The position numbers and the translations under genes are program-made. A stretch of 64,000 bases of DNA from Archilochus colubris (Eukaryota; Chordata; Aves; Apodiformes; Trochilidae): NCBI GenBank assembly GCA_023079485.1, contig CM041083.1, positions 179,446,480-179,510,479 on the forward strand, in the 5' to 3' direction. This document shows, one piece after another, positions 1 to 11,735 of the stretch. The notes below the pieces were generated by a model, which saw only the letters and a list, made by a program, of their open reading frames with translations, made no database searches and had not been told where the DNA came from. Every line of letters begins with the position of its first letter. Position 1 is the first letter of the stretch.

Positions 1-3000
1 AGACATATCTACTTTATTTTTTTTCATATTGGCTTGCTTTTAGCTTGGGGTTGTGGTGTAAGACACATTTTTACACCATGAAAACCAGATGTAATACTGG
101 AGAGGAGAAAGAGAAGGTGGAGCCAAGTCTCAAAAGAAAGGATTGGTTGCTTACATGTTTTGCATTCCAGGAAAAATAAATGTGTTCCCTAATTAATCCC
201 AGAATTTCCTGAAGTATGTAAGCTACAATGCATTACATCATATCTTACTTTATTTATCATCTGTGATATCCATGTATGAAGATTCTAGCAAGGTTTGCTC
301 ACATAGCAATTAAGAGATGTGTTAAATGCATTTCACAGCTGCAAGCAAACTACTCCTGGAGAGTTGGCAAAAGCTATGCTGTGTTATCCCTTTAACAATA
401 AAGGAAGGAGTTAGTGTCCCCATAAGGCAGCCCTCTGAAGCTGGAAATAAAATCCCAGCATTAGAGTCATTAGATTCTGCATTCTATACCGCCAAGAAGT
501 CAAAATATGGAATATTTTTTGGTATTCTGTCTCTTCTTAAAAGGGCTTGTTGGGCCAGTTGCACGAGCACTGCTTCCAGCATTTTGTTCCTGTGCAGTGC
601 TACTTCCCAGCCTTAGTCGACCAACATGGGGAAGGTTTATGATTCATCTTCAACACTACAAATCATATTTTTCACCAGAATGGCTTCTTTACCTCAGTGA
701 ACCCTGTTGAGATACCATGTTGCTCCATCTTCCAGGCTGAACATCTGTACAACTTGTATTCTAAAGCATGGCATTTGTATGCAACATAGAGGGAATCTTA
801 AAAATCAGGAATCTAATAAAACCACAAACAGGAAATGGTGATGGAGGTTTCAGTTCCTGTTTCAAACCCAGCCTTCAGATCCTGTTATAACCTATATTTC
901 CAACAGCTGGTGGCCCTTTCTCTTCCTCATCACATGGTGTGAAGTCAATTGATAGTGTTGATCTAATGCTTAATGGACAGATAGCTAAAGTCTCTGAAAC
1001 CCTCACATCAATCAATATGATTCTGGCAGCTTCATGCAAGATCCCTAAGATAAGACAAACTTTATTGCAATTAATCCATTTGCTCTTATTTTGCTAAACA
1101 GAGAAAGCATCAAATTTTGGTACAGTGATTTAATCTTTCTGTTTACTCTTCTGTTGGATTCTGTCATGAAGTCAAAAGTGACAGTCACAAGAAAAGAAGT
1201 AAATAAGCATCAGCATAGGAAATAAAAAGAGGAAGAAAACCTAAGGATGTTGAGAGTCACATACTTGGACAGTGTGAATTTTTAATAATACTGACTCATC
1301 CTTCCCAAAGGGAGGAATGGGGAAGCATGAAAGAAAAGACAAGGATTCAAAAATCTAATGTACATTTTTATTATACTTTCAACTGGTTTTTTTGAGTATT
1401 ATCTGCCTTTGGAGATGTTGGGAACTACAGCTTGACTATATACTCTTGACTATATGTATATACCCAAAACCTTGGGTACTACTGTGTTAATGCCACCAGG
1501 TACCAAAAAGGTTCAGTGGTTGGTGATGAGCACAGGAGGCAGAGTCTATATCAAAAGAAAGTGAAGGCTAAGTTTGAAACTAAGTACAAAGAAAGTAAAA
1601 GACCAAGACTACACTGGGAGCCACACTGACATGGCTCCAGTACATGGAGGTTTATGTAAATTCCATGTTTACTGCAGCCATCACAACAAACTGATTCTTT
1701 GAATGCTTCTGGCTATCTGCTGGTATGCGTCTGTAAGCTTTTGTTGTAGCTGGATTTCCCCTCTCCTGCTTCAGTGGAATTCTCACTGTTTCACCACTGT
1801 GTTTCTTCACACATTTTCTACTTCCCTCTGTGATCATCAATGGCCAAGGTTTTTGACAAGGCTCTGAGCTACAGTGGCTCTGCTTTGTGTGTGCAATGGA
1901 CCAGGTCACCTCTAGAGACCCCATCCAACCTCATTTATCATGTGATTCTGGGATGCTCTGTCCTGTCCTATCCATGTACAGGATAATGCCTGTGACAATA
2001 ATGCCACAGGTGGTGGCCTAGAAGCTGGTTTAGGGCAGAACAAATCAAGTCTGATTCTCTGAGAAGGGGAAACAAGTATTTGTTTCCCTGTTTCCCTTCC
2101 CCTGAGAAGGGGAAACACTCAAAAACCCAACCAGTGGGTTGGCAGAAGAGAACAGTGTGAGGAGAGCTGGGTGAGAAAATGAAGTAAAGAGAGAGGGAGA
2201 GCATCCTGCCACTGTCCTTGTCCTCTTGTGAGACAAAATCTTGATATTTTCACTGTCTGAACGGGACTTGATTCAGTATTTTGTTTTCCCAGCTTAGCCA
2301 AGGTGTGTCATAGTGGTCTTCTGCTAGTCAAAAAACTTCAGTTTTTTAAAATACTCTCTACAGTAAACTAAAAAAAGTCAGTTCGTGCTTTTGTGTGCAA
2401 CTTTTTAGTCTCAAAGCTGCAAAAAACTGTCCCAAAAGATGTAGCTCTAGCTTTCTTTGCAAAACATCAGATGAGTAAACTGAGCAAGCAAAGATCTACC
2501 TCTGGGGAAGCTGAGCCTGTGGATAGACAGACACCTGACAATATCTGGTGTTGCAAAATAGAGTCATATTTATGAGCACTTTATTTCCAAGATTGTGACA
2601 GTTCCTGGGTGTTTTGGATAATTTTTCATTCCTGGAGTAAGGCTAATCAAACTCAGTAATCCAGTTAACTGATGTGAAGTGAATACATTCCCTGGGAAAT
2701 GTCAGTCTAGGGAGGCTCTGAACCTCTGACTTGACTCATTCTTTATGCTATATAATAATGCTTATAGAGGACACACTCAGAAATAGTTTGGTTTCCACCA
2801 AAACAGGAAGAGAATAAATAGAGTTGAAGCCTTTGAAATCGTATCTATGAACTAGTTAAACCAAAGCTTGAATATTTGCTTTATTTAGAACAAGAATCAT
2901 AACAGAGCTCTTCGAGTCCAAGGTGCTGTAGAATGGTAGCCAGCAGGCTACAATATAAAGGGCTTTACTTGTGTGTCTCTGTGTAGCACACACTTCCCCT

Positions 3001-4617
3001 GTTATTTGCATGCTTATTATAGCATCTTATCAACGGTTGTAAAGATAAGGAATTCTACCACAGCATTTTGTATTCTGTAATTATTGTTCATTTGATTCAC
3101 CATGCACTTTTATCAGAGAAAATGGCATGAGATGAGTGGAGGTGATCTAAAGGGCAGCTTTTGGTGTGCGCTGAGCAGGCAGCATCCTGGGTACCATGTT
3201 CTGGAGAGCAACCAAACATCCCTTCAGCCTCTGGCAGCCACCTGGGCTGGCTCTGGCTGTAGGAAGGAGCAGACTGGCCAGCATAAAGGTCTTCTGCTCA
3301 AAAGAAGGTGAAGAAAGACATAAAGGGGTCATAGTGAGACTCGGTGCAGCGTGAGAGGTGATGGACCTGCAAGATGCTTAGTTGACCCAGAAGTCTTTGC
3401 TTAGGGCACTAATTCACTCAAACTATGTTATATGACATCTTTAAATAGATGATATTTTTACTGGAAAAGCAGGCTTTATAAAAGTAGAGTTTCGTCCAGG
3501 CTTTGTACTTGTGGCTGATCTCTGTGTTATACAAATGGTGATATTTATTCCATTGATAAAGCACAACAAAAATATGATGTGAAAATGAGGTCTTGTCTGA
3601 GGTTCAATGCCTATGTCATAGTTTTCTATGTTTTCTTGACAACTTATTAAATTTGGACTTAAAATTAAAAAAAAACCAAACACAAACCTAGTGTAAGATG
3701 TAACTTGTTCTCCTGACGAAGTGAACACTTGCTCTCACATGGCAATGTTTTATTCTGTAGTAGATTTCAGGTCTCAAGTTTAAAATCACTTCATGGCTTT
3801 GTACTAATTACTTGTTGGGTCCTCAGCTTCTGAGGGACTTACAAATGCTACATTTTAAAATGTGCTGAGTATTTTTTCTGTGGAAATGAGCTGTATTTAG
3901 CATTTCAAGCTGTCCTTTCAACATCTCTGGTCAATAAGACTGTCCTCATTCAGTATGATCAGTAGTTCTCCTTACAAAGGACCAAGAAAGATTTATGCCT
4001 TTAAAATTTGCACTTCATGTTGTATGCAATGACTGAGACTTGTAGTCTGCCACCTGTTTTGGAACAGCCATTCATGTTCTTAACATTGTGTTGTGTTTTT
4101 TTTTTTTTAAACAGTCCAATCCTTTAGACAACATAAATGTGAAAAGCATCAGACTGAATCCTGGCAGGAATTCGTTAAAGCTATGAAATGACAGCAAATT
4201 AAGCCCATTTGTCACCTCTATTGAAAAATGTGTATTTGTGCCTCAGTGGTGAAACCAGGATACTTAATTGCAAAGGTTCACCAAGATGAGCATTTTAGCT
4301 GCCAGCCAAGAGCTGAGAGAATAGCAGTCCAAGCACTGAGGCTAATGACAGTGTCAATCTATTGTGTCATAAATTACATCCTGTTCTATATAATGAAATC
4401 TTGGAAACAAATAAAACATTCACATTCTTCACCTAGGTTTTTCCTCTATTTTGTGATGAAAATGTGACTTGAAAAATCAGCATAATTAAATGCCACCCTT
4501 TCTACTTAGACTGTCATTTTTTAGGATAGATTTTTTTCCCCATCCCTTTTTACTAGTCTGCTTTAATTAGAGAGTGGCACGAGGATTGTTTTTATGATGC
4601 ATGTCTGACACTTCCAG
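1..4617 (+). other. Intron 4 (3' part); no gene seen
   Basis: AT-rich intronic sequence before the first visible exon. I looked for exon 4 (first half of Ig domain 2, with its Cys) and did not find it, so it lies upstream. The stretch holds only short unsupported ORFs, a repeat cluster at 2059-2117 and T/A-rich runs near 4088-4110. No transposon was recognised. The acceptor is a pyrimidine-rich stretch ending in ttccag at 4617. Confidence 0.7.
2059..2117. repeat. 16-bp direct repeat with internal hairpin
   Basis: The 16-mer ctgagaaggggaaaca occurs at 2059-2074 and again at 2102-2117. Between them, gggaaacaa (2067-2075) and ttgtttccc (2080-2088) form a perfect 9-bp inverted repeat with a 4-base loop. 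The spacer also carries more tttccc runs that could pair with either copy. No function is evident; it looks like a local duplication. Confidence 0.7.
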
Positions 4618-4780
4618 ATTCCACGAGAACCCCTAATTCCTGATGGCAGGACAATAATCTGGGACAGCATGAAAGGCTTCAGAATACCAAAGGCAACTTA
4701 TGCATTCATAGGGCTCCTGAGCTGTGAGACAACAGTGGGTGGACACAAGTATAGCACAAAGTACCTGACACACCGAGAAA
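4618..4780 (+). CDS. FLT1: FLT1 exon 5: second half of Ig domain 2
   Basis: Begins after ttccag and ends before gtgagt; 163 nt, phase 0 in, phase 1 out, 54 codons plus one base, the same codon count as human exon 5. It encodes IPREPLIPDG, the IIWDS core strand, LLSCET with the second Ig2 cysteine, and ends YLTHRE/T. Ig2 is the main VEGF/PlGF-binding domain of the receptor; its partner cysteine is on exon 4, upstream of this window. Human FLT1 reads FPLDTLIPDG at the start, so the first residues differ while the IPDG...IIWDS core is kept. Confidence 0.95.
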
Positions 4781-4863
4781 GTGAGTAGCATTCTTCACTA
4801 TCTCTCAAAGGGCTCTCTGCCCTGATGGCCATATTCACTTTGTTTTCTCTTCATCACATGCAG
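4781..4863 (+). other. Intron 5, only 83 bp
   Basis: A very short intron with donor gtgagt and acceptor acatgcag. It contains a pyrimidine-rich stretch (cactttgttttctcttcatc) that serves as the polypyrimidine tract. It splits a Thr codon (a|cc). It is far shorter than every other intron in the window (next shortest 401 bp). Confidence 0.93.
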
Positions 4864-5000
4864 CCAACACAATTTTTGATGTCCAGTTAAGCACCCCTCG
4901 TCTCGTCAAGCTGCTGAAAGGAGACAGCCTGGCAATCAACTGCACTGTCACGGCAGCCTGGAACACCAGAGTGCAGATGACGTGGACTTACCCCGGGGCG
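4864..5000 (+). CDS. FLT1: FLT1 exon 6: first half of Ig domain 3
   Basis: 137 nt, phase 1 in, phase 0 out; donor gtgagt. Encodes NTIFDVQLSTPRLVKLLKG, then INCTVT with the first Ig3 cysteine and an N-glycosylation sequon, and ends with the Trp strand RVQMTWTYPGA. Ig3 supports ligand affinity and heparin binding in this family. The human equivalent reads TWSYPDE at the exon end; the bird version lacks those acidic residues (PGA). Paired with exon 7, which supplies the second cysteine of the domain. Confidence 0.95.
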
Positions 5001-6513
5001 GTGAGTTCTATGCCTGAAATCAGGATGCCAGGGGGTTCCCAAAGTTAATGCTGCATCTCACATCTCAGAAGGAATTTTGCCTCAAAATGCTTGCCATGGT
5101 TCACATTCCATCGTTTTGACCCTTGCTGACATGTATTTAAAGGTTTCTGGGGTTTTTTTGTTTCTGGTATTTAATTGAATGAGTAAACATGTTTACACAA
5201 ATTCTCTGGTAATATTGCATAATCACAAATTAACACTAGAATTCTTTCATTCTTGGGAGCTTCTTTTTGACCTGGAGTAATGGTAGAAATTTATTGCCTA
5301 GTCCCAGGCAGGGGCTCTCTCTTGTGATTAAAACTTTTCAGCTAGGCCGTCTTCCTCAACACATCCATTTTGAAGACTACAGACAGTTAGGCACCTGACT
5401 TGAACATGTTTATCAAAGATATTTTGATTTAGCTCCTGTTTTGACAGCTACAGAAATGATCTTGAATGTGCTTCTCCTCCCCCCACACTGAGAGCATCCT
5501 AATAAATATTTGTCACTTACAGAACAACTGCCAAGGAGTCCATGTAAAGCTGATAAATTTGACATTATTTTAAGGTTTACAATTCCCATTCCTTTCATGT
5601 CAGTTTGATTTATGCTGATGATTCAAGTCAAGATAATTTGTAATGTCACTCATTGTGCCTAATCACAAGGTGAAATTATGATTACATTATATAGGGAAGA
5701 CTAAGGCAGTCACTTTTTGCATACTGTAGCTATTTTCCCTAGAATTTTTTTTCACCTCAGAAACAAACAACTTAGCAACAAGAAATGCTCCAAATAAATT
5801 ACATTGCTCATTGCTGACTTACCAAACTGTAGCTGGGCACCACACTTGTGAAATTCTGCTTTGTTTTTACTCGGATGGTGACAGAAGGGTGTTGAGTGTT
5901 TATAAGACACCAGCAATGTCCTGGGTTAAATAAACTTTAAGGCCAAAGGCTAAGGAGGAGCTACAGGAAATAACTCCTCAGACTCCCATTATCTTCAGTT
6001 CCACCCTGTTCTTCCCTTGCCAAATCTGGCCTCTCTTCCGTCTACGCTGTTTCAAGAATTCTTCCCTTCTTCACAGAATCATCTTGTGTCAATGTCCTCC
6101 TCTTCCATATTTCTGCTGCCCATGGACACTGAATCCAGGCACCAAATTGTGTCAGTGGCTCTGGGGGTTTTTACAAGCAATGCTGAAGTAGGAGCAATGA
6201 GGTGTAGGAGGTGTGTTGGAATGGCAGTACATAAGAAGGAATAGTCTTTGGACTACATGGAATGAGCTAGTTTGGAGGCTGTTGCAACTCTGGGGAAGAC
6301 AGCAATGAACTGCTGTATAATGGTGCTTATATTTTTTATTGTTGACCCTCTGAAAGTGTTTGACATCCTTTGCGTGTCCATGCTGTACAGAGGGATCTGG
6401 TTTTGTTTTTTGTCTTCATTAAGGTATGATGGCAGTAGAGTAAAATAAAAAATCTTACTAATAATGAAAATTGGTTTGATTAAGCTCTTTCTTGCTCATT
6501 GTTGCTTTTGTAG
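5001..6513 (+). other. Intron 6; no feature recognised
   Basis: 1,513 bp of intron from gtgagt to ttttgtag. Short ORFs only. No transposon, simple repeat or RNA gene recognised. Confidence 0.85.
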
Positions 6514-6688
6514 TCAAGGAAGAGAGGTTCTGTAATGCAGCGCATTGACCAGAAGAATACAGAAGCCAATATTTTTTACAGCATCCTTGTTGTTGACAAA
6601 GTACGTGACATTGATAAGGGCCAGTACACCTGCCATGTGAAGAGTGGGCCATCAATCAAAGCTGTTAACACCACAGTCATTGTTTATG
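6514..6688 (+). CDS. FLT1: FLT1 exon 7: second half of Ig domain 3
   Basis: 175 nt after ttgtag, donor gtaaga; phase 0 in, phase 1 out; 58 codons plus one base, matching the human exon. Encodes a basic start (SRKRGSVMQRID), ANIFYSILVVDK, the signature D-K-G-Q-Y-T-C Ig strand with the second Ig3 cysteine, and AVNTTVIVY with an N-glycosylation sequon. The basic patch sits where heparan-sulfate contacts are expected in FLT1 Ig3. Confidence 0.95.
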
Positions 6689-8634
6689 GTAAGAAATGTT
6701 GCATATTTGTAGAATACTGAATGCTCATGTACCACGCTCAGTGATATGATAGCTTCACATCTTGGCACAAAGCAGAAGTGAATGTATAGCATGTATATCA
6801 TGGGCAGAAAAAGAAGGGAGACCAGGGACTATGGGGCTTTTCTTCCATCACAGTTTTGTGTTGTTGGCAGCAAACATGTTAATGTCTGTTTTGATCATTC
6901 TTCTTTGCAAAATGCTGTGATGATCCTGTCCTCAGTCAGTTCTGGCAGAAGCAATGAGTTGAACTACACTTTGCCAAGAAAAAAAAAGAAACAAAACAAA
7001 CCCAAAAAAGAAGTATAAGCTGAATTTAGACCAGAAGAATCCCACTTCCTCTCCTATAGTACTTACTCATTGCTTTCTATGAAAAATGAAGAGCTACATG
7101 CACTAGCTCTACACAGAGCAGGTAGCTGCTAGGCCATTCAAAAAATGAAGTAGACACAAGATACTGCGACTCATTAATGTGGTTTTACAGTGGGAACCTT
7201 ATATGAATTCCCTATGATCTGCCTGGGTCTTCAGTGAAATCTTGACATTTCTGGTGTTATTTCAACTTTCTGTGAATTTGGACTTCTGTGCACTGGAACC
7301 CTGTAGGAATCTGCCCACTTTTTGTGACATTCAGTTACAATTATGACTCCTCTGGATCTTTGGAGCATCCTTGGTATTAAGGACCAAGTCCTTGGTGGGT
7401 GTCCTCCATGACAAAAGACTCACAGTCAGAATATTGATTTGTTTCATGTCTACCTTTTCTCTTTCATCCAGGACTGTGGACTCAACACCCCATATTGGTA
7501 TTCTTAAAATAGTATTTTAGTACATTTTATCTGTTTAAGCCCTGGGCTAAGTCACCAGGACCACAGGATGAGTCAGGATGTCCATTTTTTTTATATTCTT
7601 AAATAAAAAAGCTGAAGCTGTCAGAAACTGAGTTTTAGATTAAAATTAAAGCCAGGGAGGCTGAAACTGTTGAAGCTAGCCTGTAAACTCTAATCCACAT
7701 AAGCAGCCCCATCTATAGGATACTCATTAGGAGTCTGTGTGAATAAGACTGTGCAGAATCAGGGTTGTATCTTTATAACTTCACTTGTTTAATTAAACTA
7801 CAGATTTGTCTTGTGCAGGTTATTTTCAATATTTGTGGCAAGTACACGTGTTTAATAGATATCCAACATCATTATTCAGCCCATAAAGTGAGCAAATATT
7901 GCCCTATATGTTCTATCAAAAAGACGTGCAAACTACTGTTCATGTTTTAAATGTTTAATTTTGCTCAAGTGCATTTTTTTTGGAAAAAATATAATATATT
8001 TTCCAATGTATTTGTTTTGACACAAACACTGTGTAAAACACATCCACTTGCCAGAGAGTTTGAAATAAGGGGCAGTACAGTTGGAAAAGAACAAATTCCA
8101 GCATGTTGAGATTGTTCCAATTAAGTGATAAAGTTTTGTTTGTTTGATGAAACATCTGTGTAACAATGATACAGAAGGTTTCCTTTGCTGTTTCTCTGAG
8201 GGTGACTTAAATCCTCTCTGACAGAATGTTTACTTTTGGAACATTCATTGATTCCTGGCCTTTAGGTGTGGAAGGGTCACCATCTCATCTAGTTTAGCTT
8301 CCTATGTACCATGGACTATTTTCTCTCTTGTGTTGAAAATTCTGCCTTTTGGGGTTTTTTTTTTGACTGAAGCACAATGTGAATTTGGCTAGAGTGTATC
8401 TTCTCCAGGCATATTCATGGACTAGGAACTGTATCTCCCTTTTATATTCATGGTGCTATCCTCTATATTTTATAAATATCTAGGAGGTATAGCTTTATTC
8501 TTGCTGTTGCCATGACGGAACACCAAAATTATTAAAGATAATTTTGATTTTAATTCCTGTTCTCTTCAGTAGAATGATTCTATGTGCAGGCTGAAAATCA
8601 GTAATATAGGTGCACTCTTTTTCTTTCGTTTAAG
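6689..8634 (+). other. Intron 7; no feature recognised
   Basis: 1,946 bp of AT-rich intron. There is an A-rich stretch with aaaaaaa runs near 6979-7012 and no recognisable transposon. The acceptor is tttcgtttaag, an acceptable but not strong AAG site. Confidence 0.85.
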
Positions 8635-8752
8635 ATAAAATGTTCATTAATTTGAAACGTCGAAGAAAAACTGCACTGGAGGCTGTGGCTGGAAGAAAAT
8701 CTTATCGTTTGTCAATGAAAGTGAAGGCCTTTCCCTCTCCAGAGGTCATATG
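8635..8752 (+). CDS. FLT1: FLT1 exon 8: first half of Ig domain 4
   Basis: 118 nt, phase 1 in, phase 2 out. Encodes KMFINLKRRRK, then TALEAVAGRKSYRLSMKVKAFPSPEVI and the first two bases of a Trp codon. The exon end looks at first like tgg followed by an in-frame tag, but the donor is gtagga and the Trp codon is completed by the first g of exon 9. As in other VEGFRs, Ig4 lacks the usual first cysteine (RLSMKV). Ig4 contributes to receptor dimer contacts together with Ig7. Confidence 0.94.
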
Positions 8753-9721
8753 GTAGGACAACAGATACTTCCACATATGCATACTGTACCTCTTCTTAGG
8801 TGAAAAATAATTCCTTTTTAAAATATTCACAGAAGACCCCTTGAAATGACGACAAACTGGAGACAGTACGGTTGTGGAGCTTTATTGGAAGTTTCAGAAT
8901 TTCCCTGGATTTTAGTAATTTATGAGAATGTTATCCCTATTTTGCAAGTGTAAAAATGGTGGTTTGAAAAGTTTCAAGCTCAGATCCTCTAATACATTAG
9001 ATATGTCTCCTGTGAAATCAGTGGGCACTCCACAGCTAATTGTCTCTACCAACCTTGACTCAACTGTTGCATCCAACTTCACTCAGATCATGATATGAGA
9101 CCTGAACTTGCTTTTCAGGCAGTAGGAGAAAGAAAAGAAGATTTTCATTCAGATAACTGACTGCACTGAGTCATACAGTCATGCACTGTATGTGGAAGCT
9201 GGTTTTTATGCAGTGATATGCAAGGCTGAAGATCTACTTTAGTGACTGAAGCATTCACTTTGGCTCATGTACACTGTGCTAAGAAATCTTTTGGACAGTT
9301 TTTTGTATTAATCCAAGGCACTTTTATATGAAACAATGTTATCTATTCAGGATCTTAAGGGGGTTTTGTTTAAATAATTTTAAATACCAGTAGCTTTGAC
9401 TCAATTCATTGCACTTTGACAAAGGGTCTGTGACAAGACTGATTAAGAAAACAAACTAAACATACATGAACAGTGAGAGTTCATGCTACTCACAGCCAGA
9501 AATTACTTTTGCTCCAAACATTTTGCTTTGCTTTACAATACCCTTACATTCATAACCACACATTAAAAATAAGGGGTGAAAATGTATCTGACATTAGCCA
9601 TTTATGCAGTAATTTCTGGGGGTGTTTAATCATTGTGCTTTTTAACTACAAATACATACTAAAACTTTTAAAATACAAAAAGAATATATATAAACATAAT
9701 TTTTAATGTATTTATTTCTCA

Positions 9722-9896
9722 CTGGAGAACATTGGAGCAAGTTGCCTAGAGAGGCTGTGAAGTCTCCATCCTTGGAGATAAACAAAACCAGACTGAAAAT
9801 GGTCTTGGGCAACTTGCTGACTTTACTTTGACCAAACGGTTGAACTAGACAATCTCTAGAGGCTCTTCAGAACCTCAGTTATTCTGGGGTTCTGTA
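9722..9896 (+). mobile_element. CR1 LINE, 3'-end fragment
   Basis: The sequence follows the CR1 3' end: cattggagcaagttgcctag, aggctgtgaagtctccatcc, ttggagata, cttgggcaacttgctga, gaactagacaatctctagag, and a decayed octamer tail attctggggttctgta. 5'-truncated, diverged, non-coding. Its presence supports an avian or reptilian genome. Confidence 0.85.
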
Positions 9897-10446
9897 ACAT
9901 ACAGATACAGCGAAATTCCTAAATCCAAAATTTGGTTTAGACCAAATTTTTAGTGCTCCTTTAATAACTAAGGCTTTTCTGTAAATACTTACTAAAACCT
10001 GTGAATGATTTTAATCAAGTCCACCATCATCATAGTGAAACGTTGTCGCACTCTTCTGCTAACATCTTGTCAAGCTACCAAAATGTGCTTTACTCTGTAT
10101 TTTAGACTTTGAAGAAAAACGTGCTCCTTTAGGAGTCTGTGTATGAGCTGCAGTTAGTATTTTCTATGTTGATTTTCTGTTATCTTTAAAAACATTCACT
10201 TGATAGCAGGATATCTGATTCTTAAGTGCTTATCTAATCTGCTTACTCTTCCTCTTCCTAAAATCACAGCTGTGCTCAGGCACTTTGTCCCAGGATGTAT
10301 TCTGAGGTCATAAAGAAATGGCCAGTGCTGGATGATGCAACCTTTATTTCTGTGAATGACTCCCAGCCAAAGTGCTTGTCTTCTAGACTACATGGCGGCA
10401 CAAGTATGAAAAACTGGGATCTTCACAGACAGAGTTGTAATTTTCG

Positions 10447-10735
10447 TAGAATCATAGAAATTTTAGGGTTGGAAGGGACCTTTAGAATCATCTAGTTCCA
10501 ACTCCTCTCACTAGATCAGGTTGCTCAGAGCCCCATCCAGCCTGGCCTTAAAAACTTCCAGGGATGGGGCTTTCACCACCTCTCTGGGCAACCTGTGCCA
10601 GTGTCTCACCACCCTCATAGTGAAGAACTTCTAATCTAAATCTCCCCTCCTCTAGGTTAAAACCATTCCCCCTAGTCCTATCACTACCTGACATCCTAAA
10701 AAGTCCATCACCAGCTTTCTCAATTTTCAGCAACT
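10447..10735 (-). mobile_element. CR1 LINE, 3'-end fragment (reverse)
   Basis: On the + strand it begins with the reversed octamer tail (tagaatcatagaa), followed by gggttggaagggacct, tctagttccaactcc, gttgctcagagccccatcca, ggcctt and cagtgtctcaccaccctcat, the standard CR1 3' region in antisense. Its 5' side fades at the tandem repeat cluster. Typical 5'-truncated copy. Confidence 0.92.
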
Positions 10736-10784
10736 CTCAAATGCCACAGAGCCCTGTCAAATCCTTAATGGTTTTAAAACATAG

Positions 10785-10836
10785 AATAGTTTCTATAGAG
10801 CCCAATAGTTTCTATATAGAGCCCAAGGGCTCTATA
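10785..10836. repeat. Tandem duplication plus perfect hairpin
   Basis: Two near-identical units, aatagtttctatagagccc (10785-10803) and the same with an extra ta (10804-10824), lie head to tail. The second unit ends in tatagagccc (10815-10824), which pairs perfectly with gggctctata (10827-10836) across a 2-base loop. It sits about 50 bp beyond the decayed 5' side of the reverse CR1 copy. Confidence 0.75.
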
Positions 10837-11004
10837 AATACCAATAACCTTATTTATATGGGAGGGATAATCCTTTGGTAAACAGAATCTCAGACTACAA
10901 ATTCAATCCTTGCCGAAAGATCAAGAAATGTGAAATTAAATGAAGTGGGCAGGTCAAGCAACATCATTTTTCAAACTTTTGATTTTTGTAATTCTTTTAA
11001 ACAG

Positions 11005-11174
11005 GTTAAAAGATGGGCTACCTGCTGCTGAAAAGTGTGCCCGGTACATGGTTAAAGACTATTCATTAATTATCAAGGATGTTGCTGAGGAAGATGCTGG
11101 GAACTACACTATAATATTGAGCATACGACAATGGAACTTGTCTAAGAATCTTACAGTCACTCTTACAGTAAATG
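11005..11174 (+). CDS. FLT1: FLT1 exon 9: second half of Ig domain 4
   Basis: 170 nt, phase 2 in, phase 1 out; acceptor taaacag, donor gtaagt (consensus). Encodes LKDGLPAAEKCARYMVK, SLIIKDVAEEDAGNYT and the sequon pair in NLSKNLTVTLTVN. The D-A-G-N-Y-T motif is the usual Ig D-x-G-x-Y strand without its cysteine, as expected for Ig4 of VEGFRs. One oddity is a Cys codon (11036-11038) where human FLT1 has Ser (EKSARY), giving Ig4 an apparently unpaired cysteine. Confidence 0.95.
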
Positions 11175-11575
11175 GTAAGTTTACATCATGGTTCCACACT
11201 TCTCCTGAACATGTAAATGCTAAATTTTCATTGAGTTAGATTTTTAGTGACCTCGCAAAGTTCAGGTCATTGTGGCTTTTCATATTGACTTCATGGACCT
11301 AAATCCAAGTTCTGTGCGTGAACCCATCTTGGAATATGAAGATGGATACTGCTTTTAATTAGAAGGGTTTCTGTCTTCCACAGTCACATACTTGTTCCTG
11401 ATGACTTAAATGTGTTACTAACCACTCATCTGACTGGACTTCAGCCTGCTGTTTTTCTTTGTTCTCTTCAGGATTTTTCTTATTACTCACCATGCAGGAA
11501 TGTAGTATTTTTATGACCACGCAATATGCTGGAAATTAGCTGGTTTTAACTGCTTTCCAATTTTTCCATTTCCAG
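11175..11575 (+). other. Intron 9
   Basis: 401 bp, gtaagt to tttccag. No feature beyond splice signals; the pyrimidine tract before the acceptor is clear. Confidence 0.9.
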
Positions 11576-11735
11576 TGAAACCCCAGATATATGAAAATGC
11601 TGTGTCATCCTTCCCTGATCCCAACTTGTATTTACTGAGCAGCAAACAAGTGTTGACATGCACTGTGTATGGTATTCCTCCACCTAAAATTATGTGGATG
11701 TGGTATCCTTGTAGACAAAACCATTCTAAAACAAG
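11576..11735 (+). CDS. FLT1: FLT1 exon 10: first part of Ig domain 5
   Basis: 160 nt, phase 1 in, phase 2 out; donor gtagga. Encodes VKPQIYENAVSSFPDP, then VLTCTVYGIPPP with the first Ig5 cysteine, MWMWYPCRQNHSK with a sequon, and two bases of an Arg codon. Length and framing match human exon 10. Ig5 belongs to the membrane-proximal half of the ectodomain that is less involved in ligand contact. Confidence 0.95.

Larger units (their letters stand above)
8753..11004 (+). other. Intron 8 with two CR1 fragments
   Basis: 2,252 bp between donor gtagga and acceptor taaacag. It contains a + strand CR1 tail (9722-9896), a - strand CR1 (10447-10735) and a small tandem/hairpin cluster (10785-10836). 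The remainder is unremarkable AT-rich sequence. Confidence 0.85.

Noticed and set aside
1..4617. Search for FLT1 exon 4 (first half of Ig2)
   Set aside because: No segment reads like the expected Ig2 strand with a first cysteine and splice borders, so exon 4 is taken to be upstream.
8751..8757. Apparent stop codon (tag) right after the exon 8 Trp codon
   Set aside because: The donor gtagga starts at 8753, so Trp is split tg|g between exons 8 and 9. The frame continues correctly into LKDG.
11175..11239. Read-through of the exon 9 donor (adds GKFTSWFHTSPEH... then stop)
   Set aside because: Short tail with no known counterpart and a consensus donor; retention is not expected.
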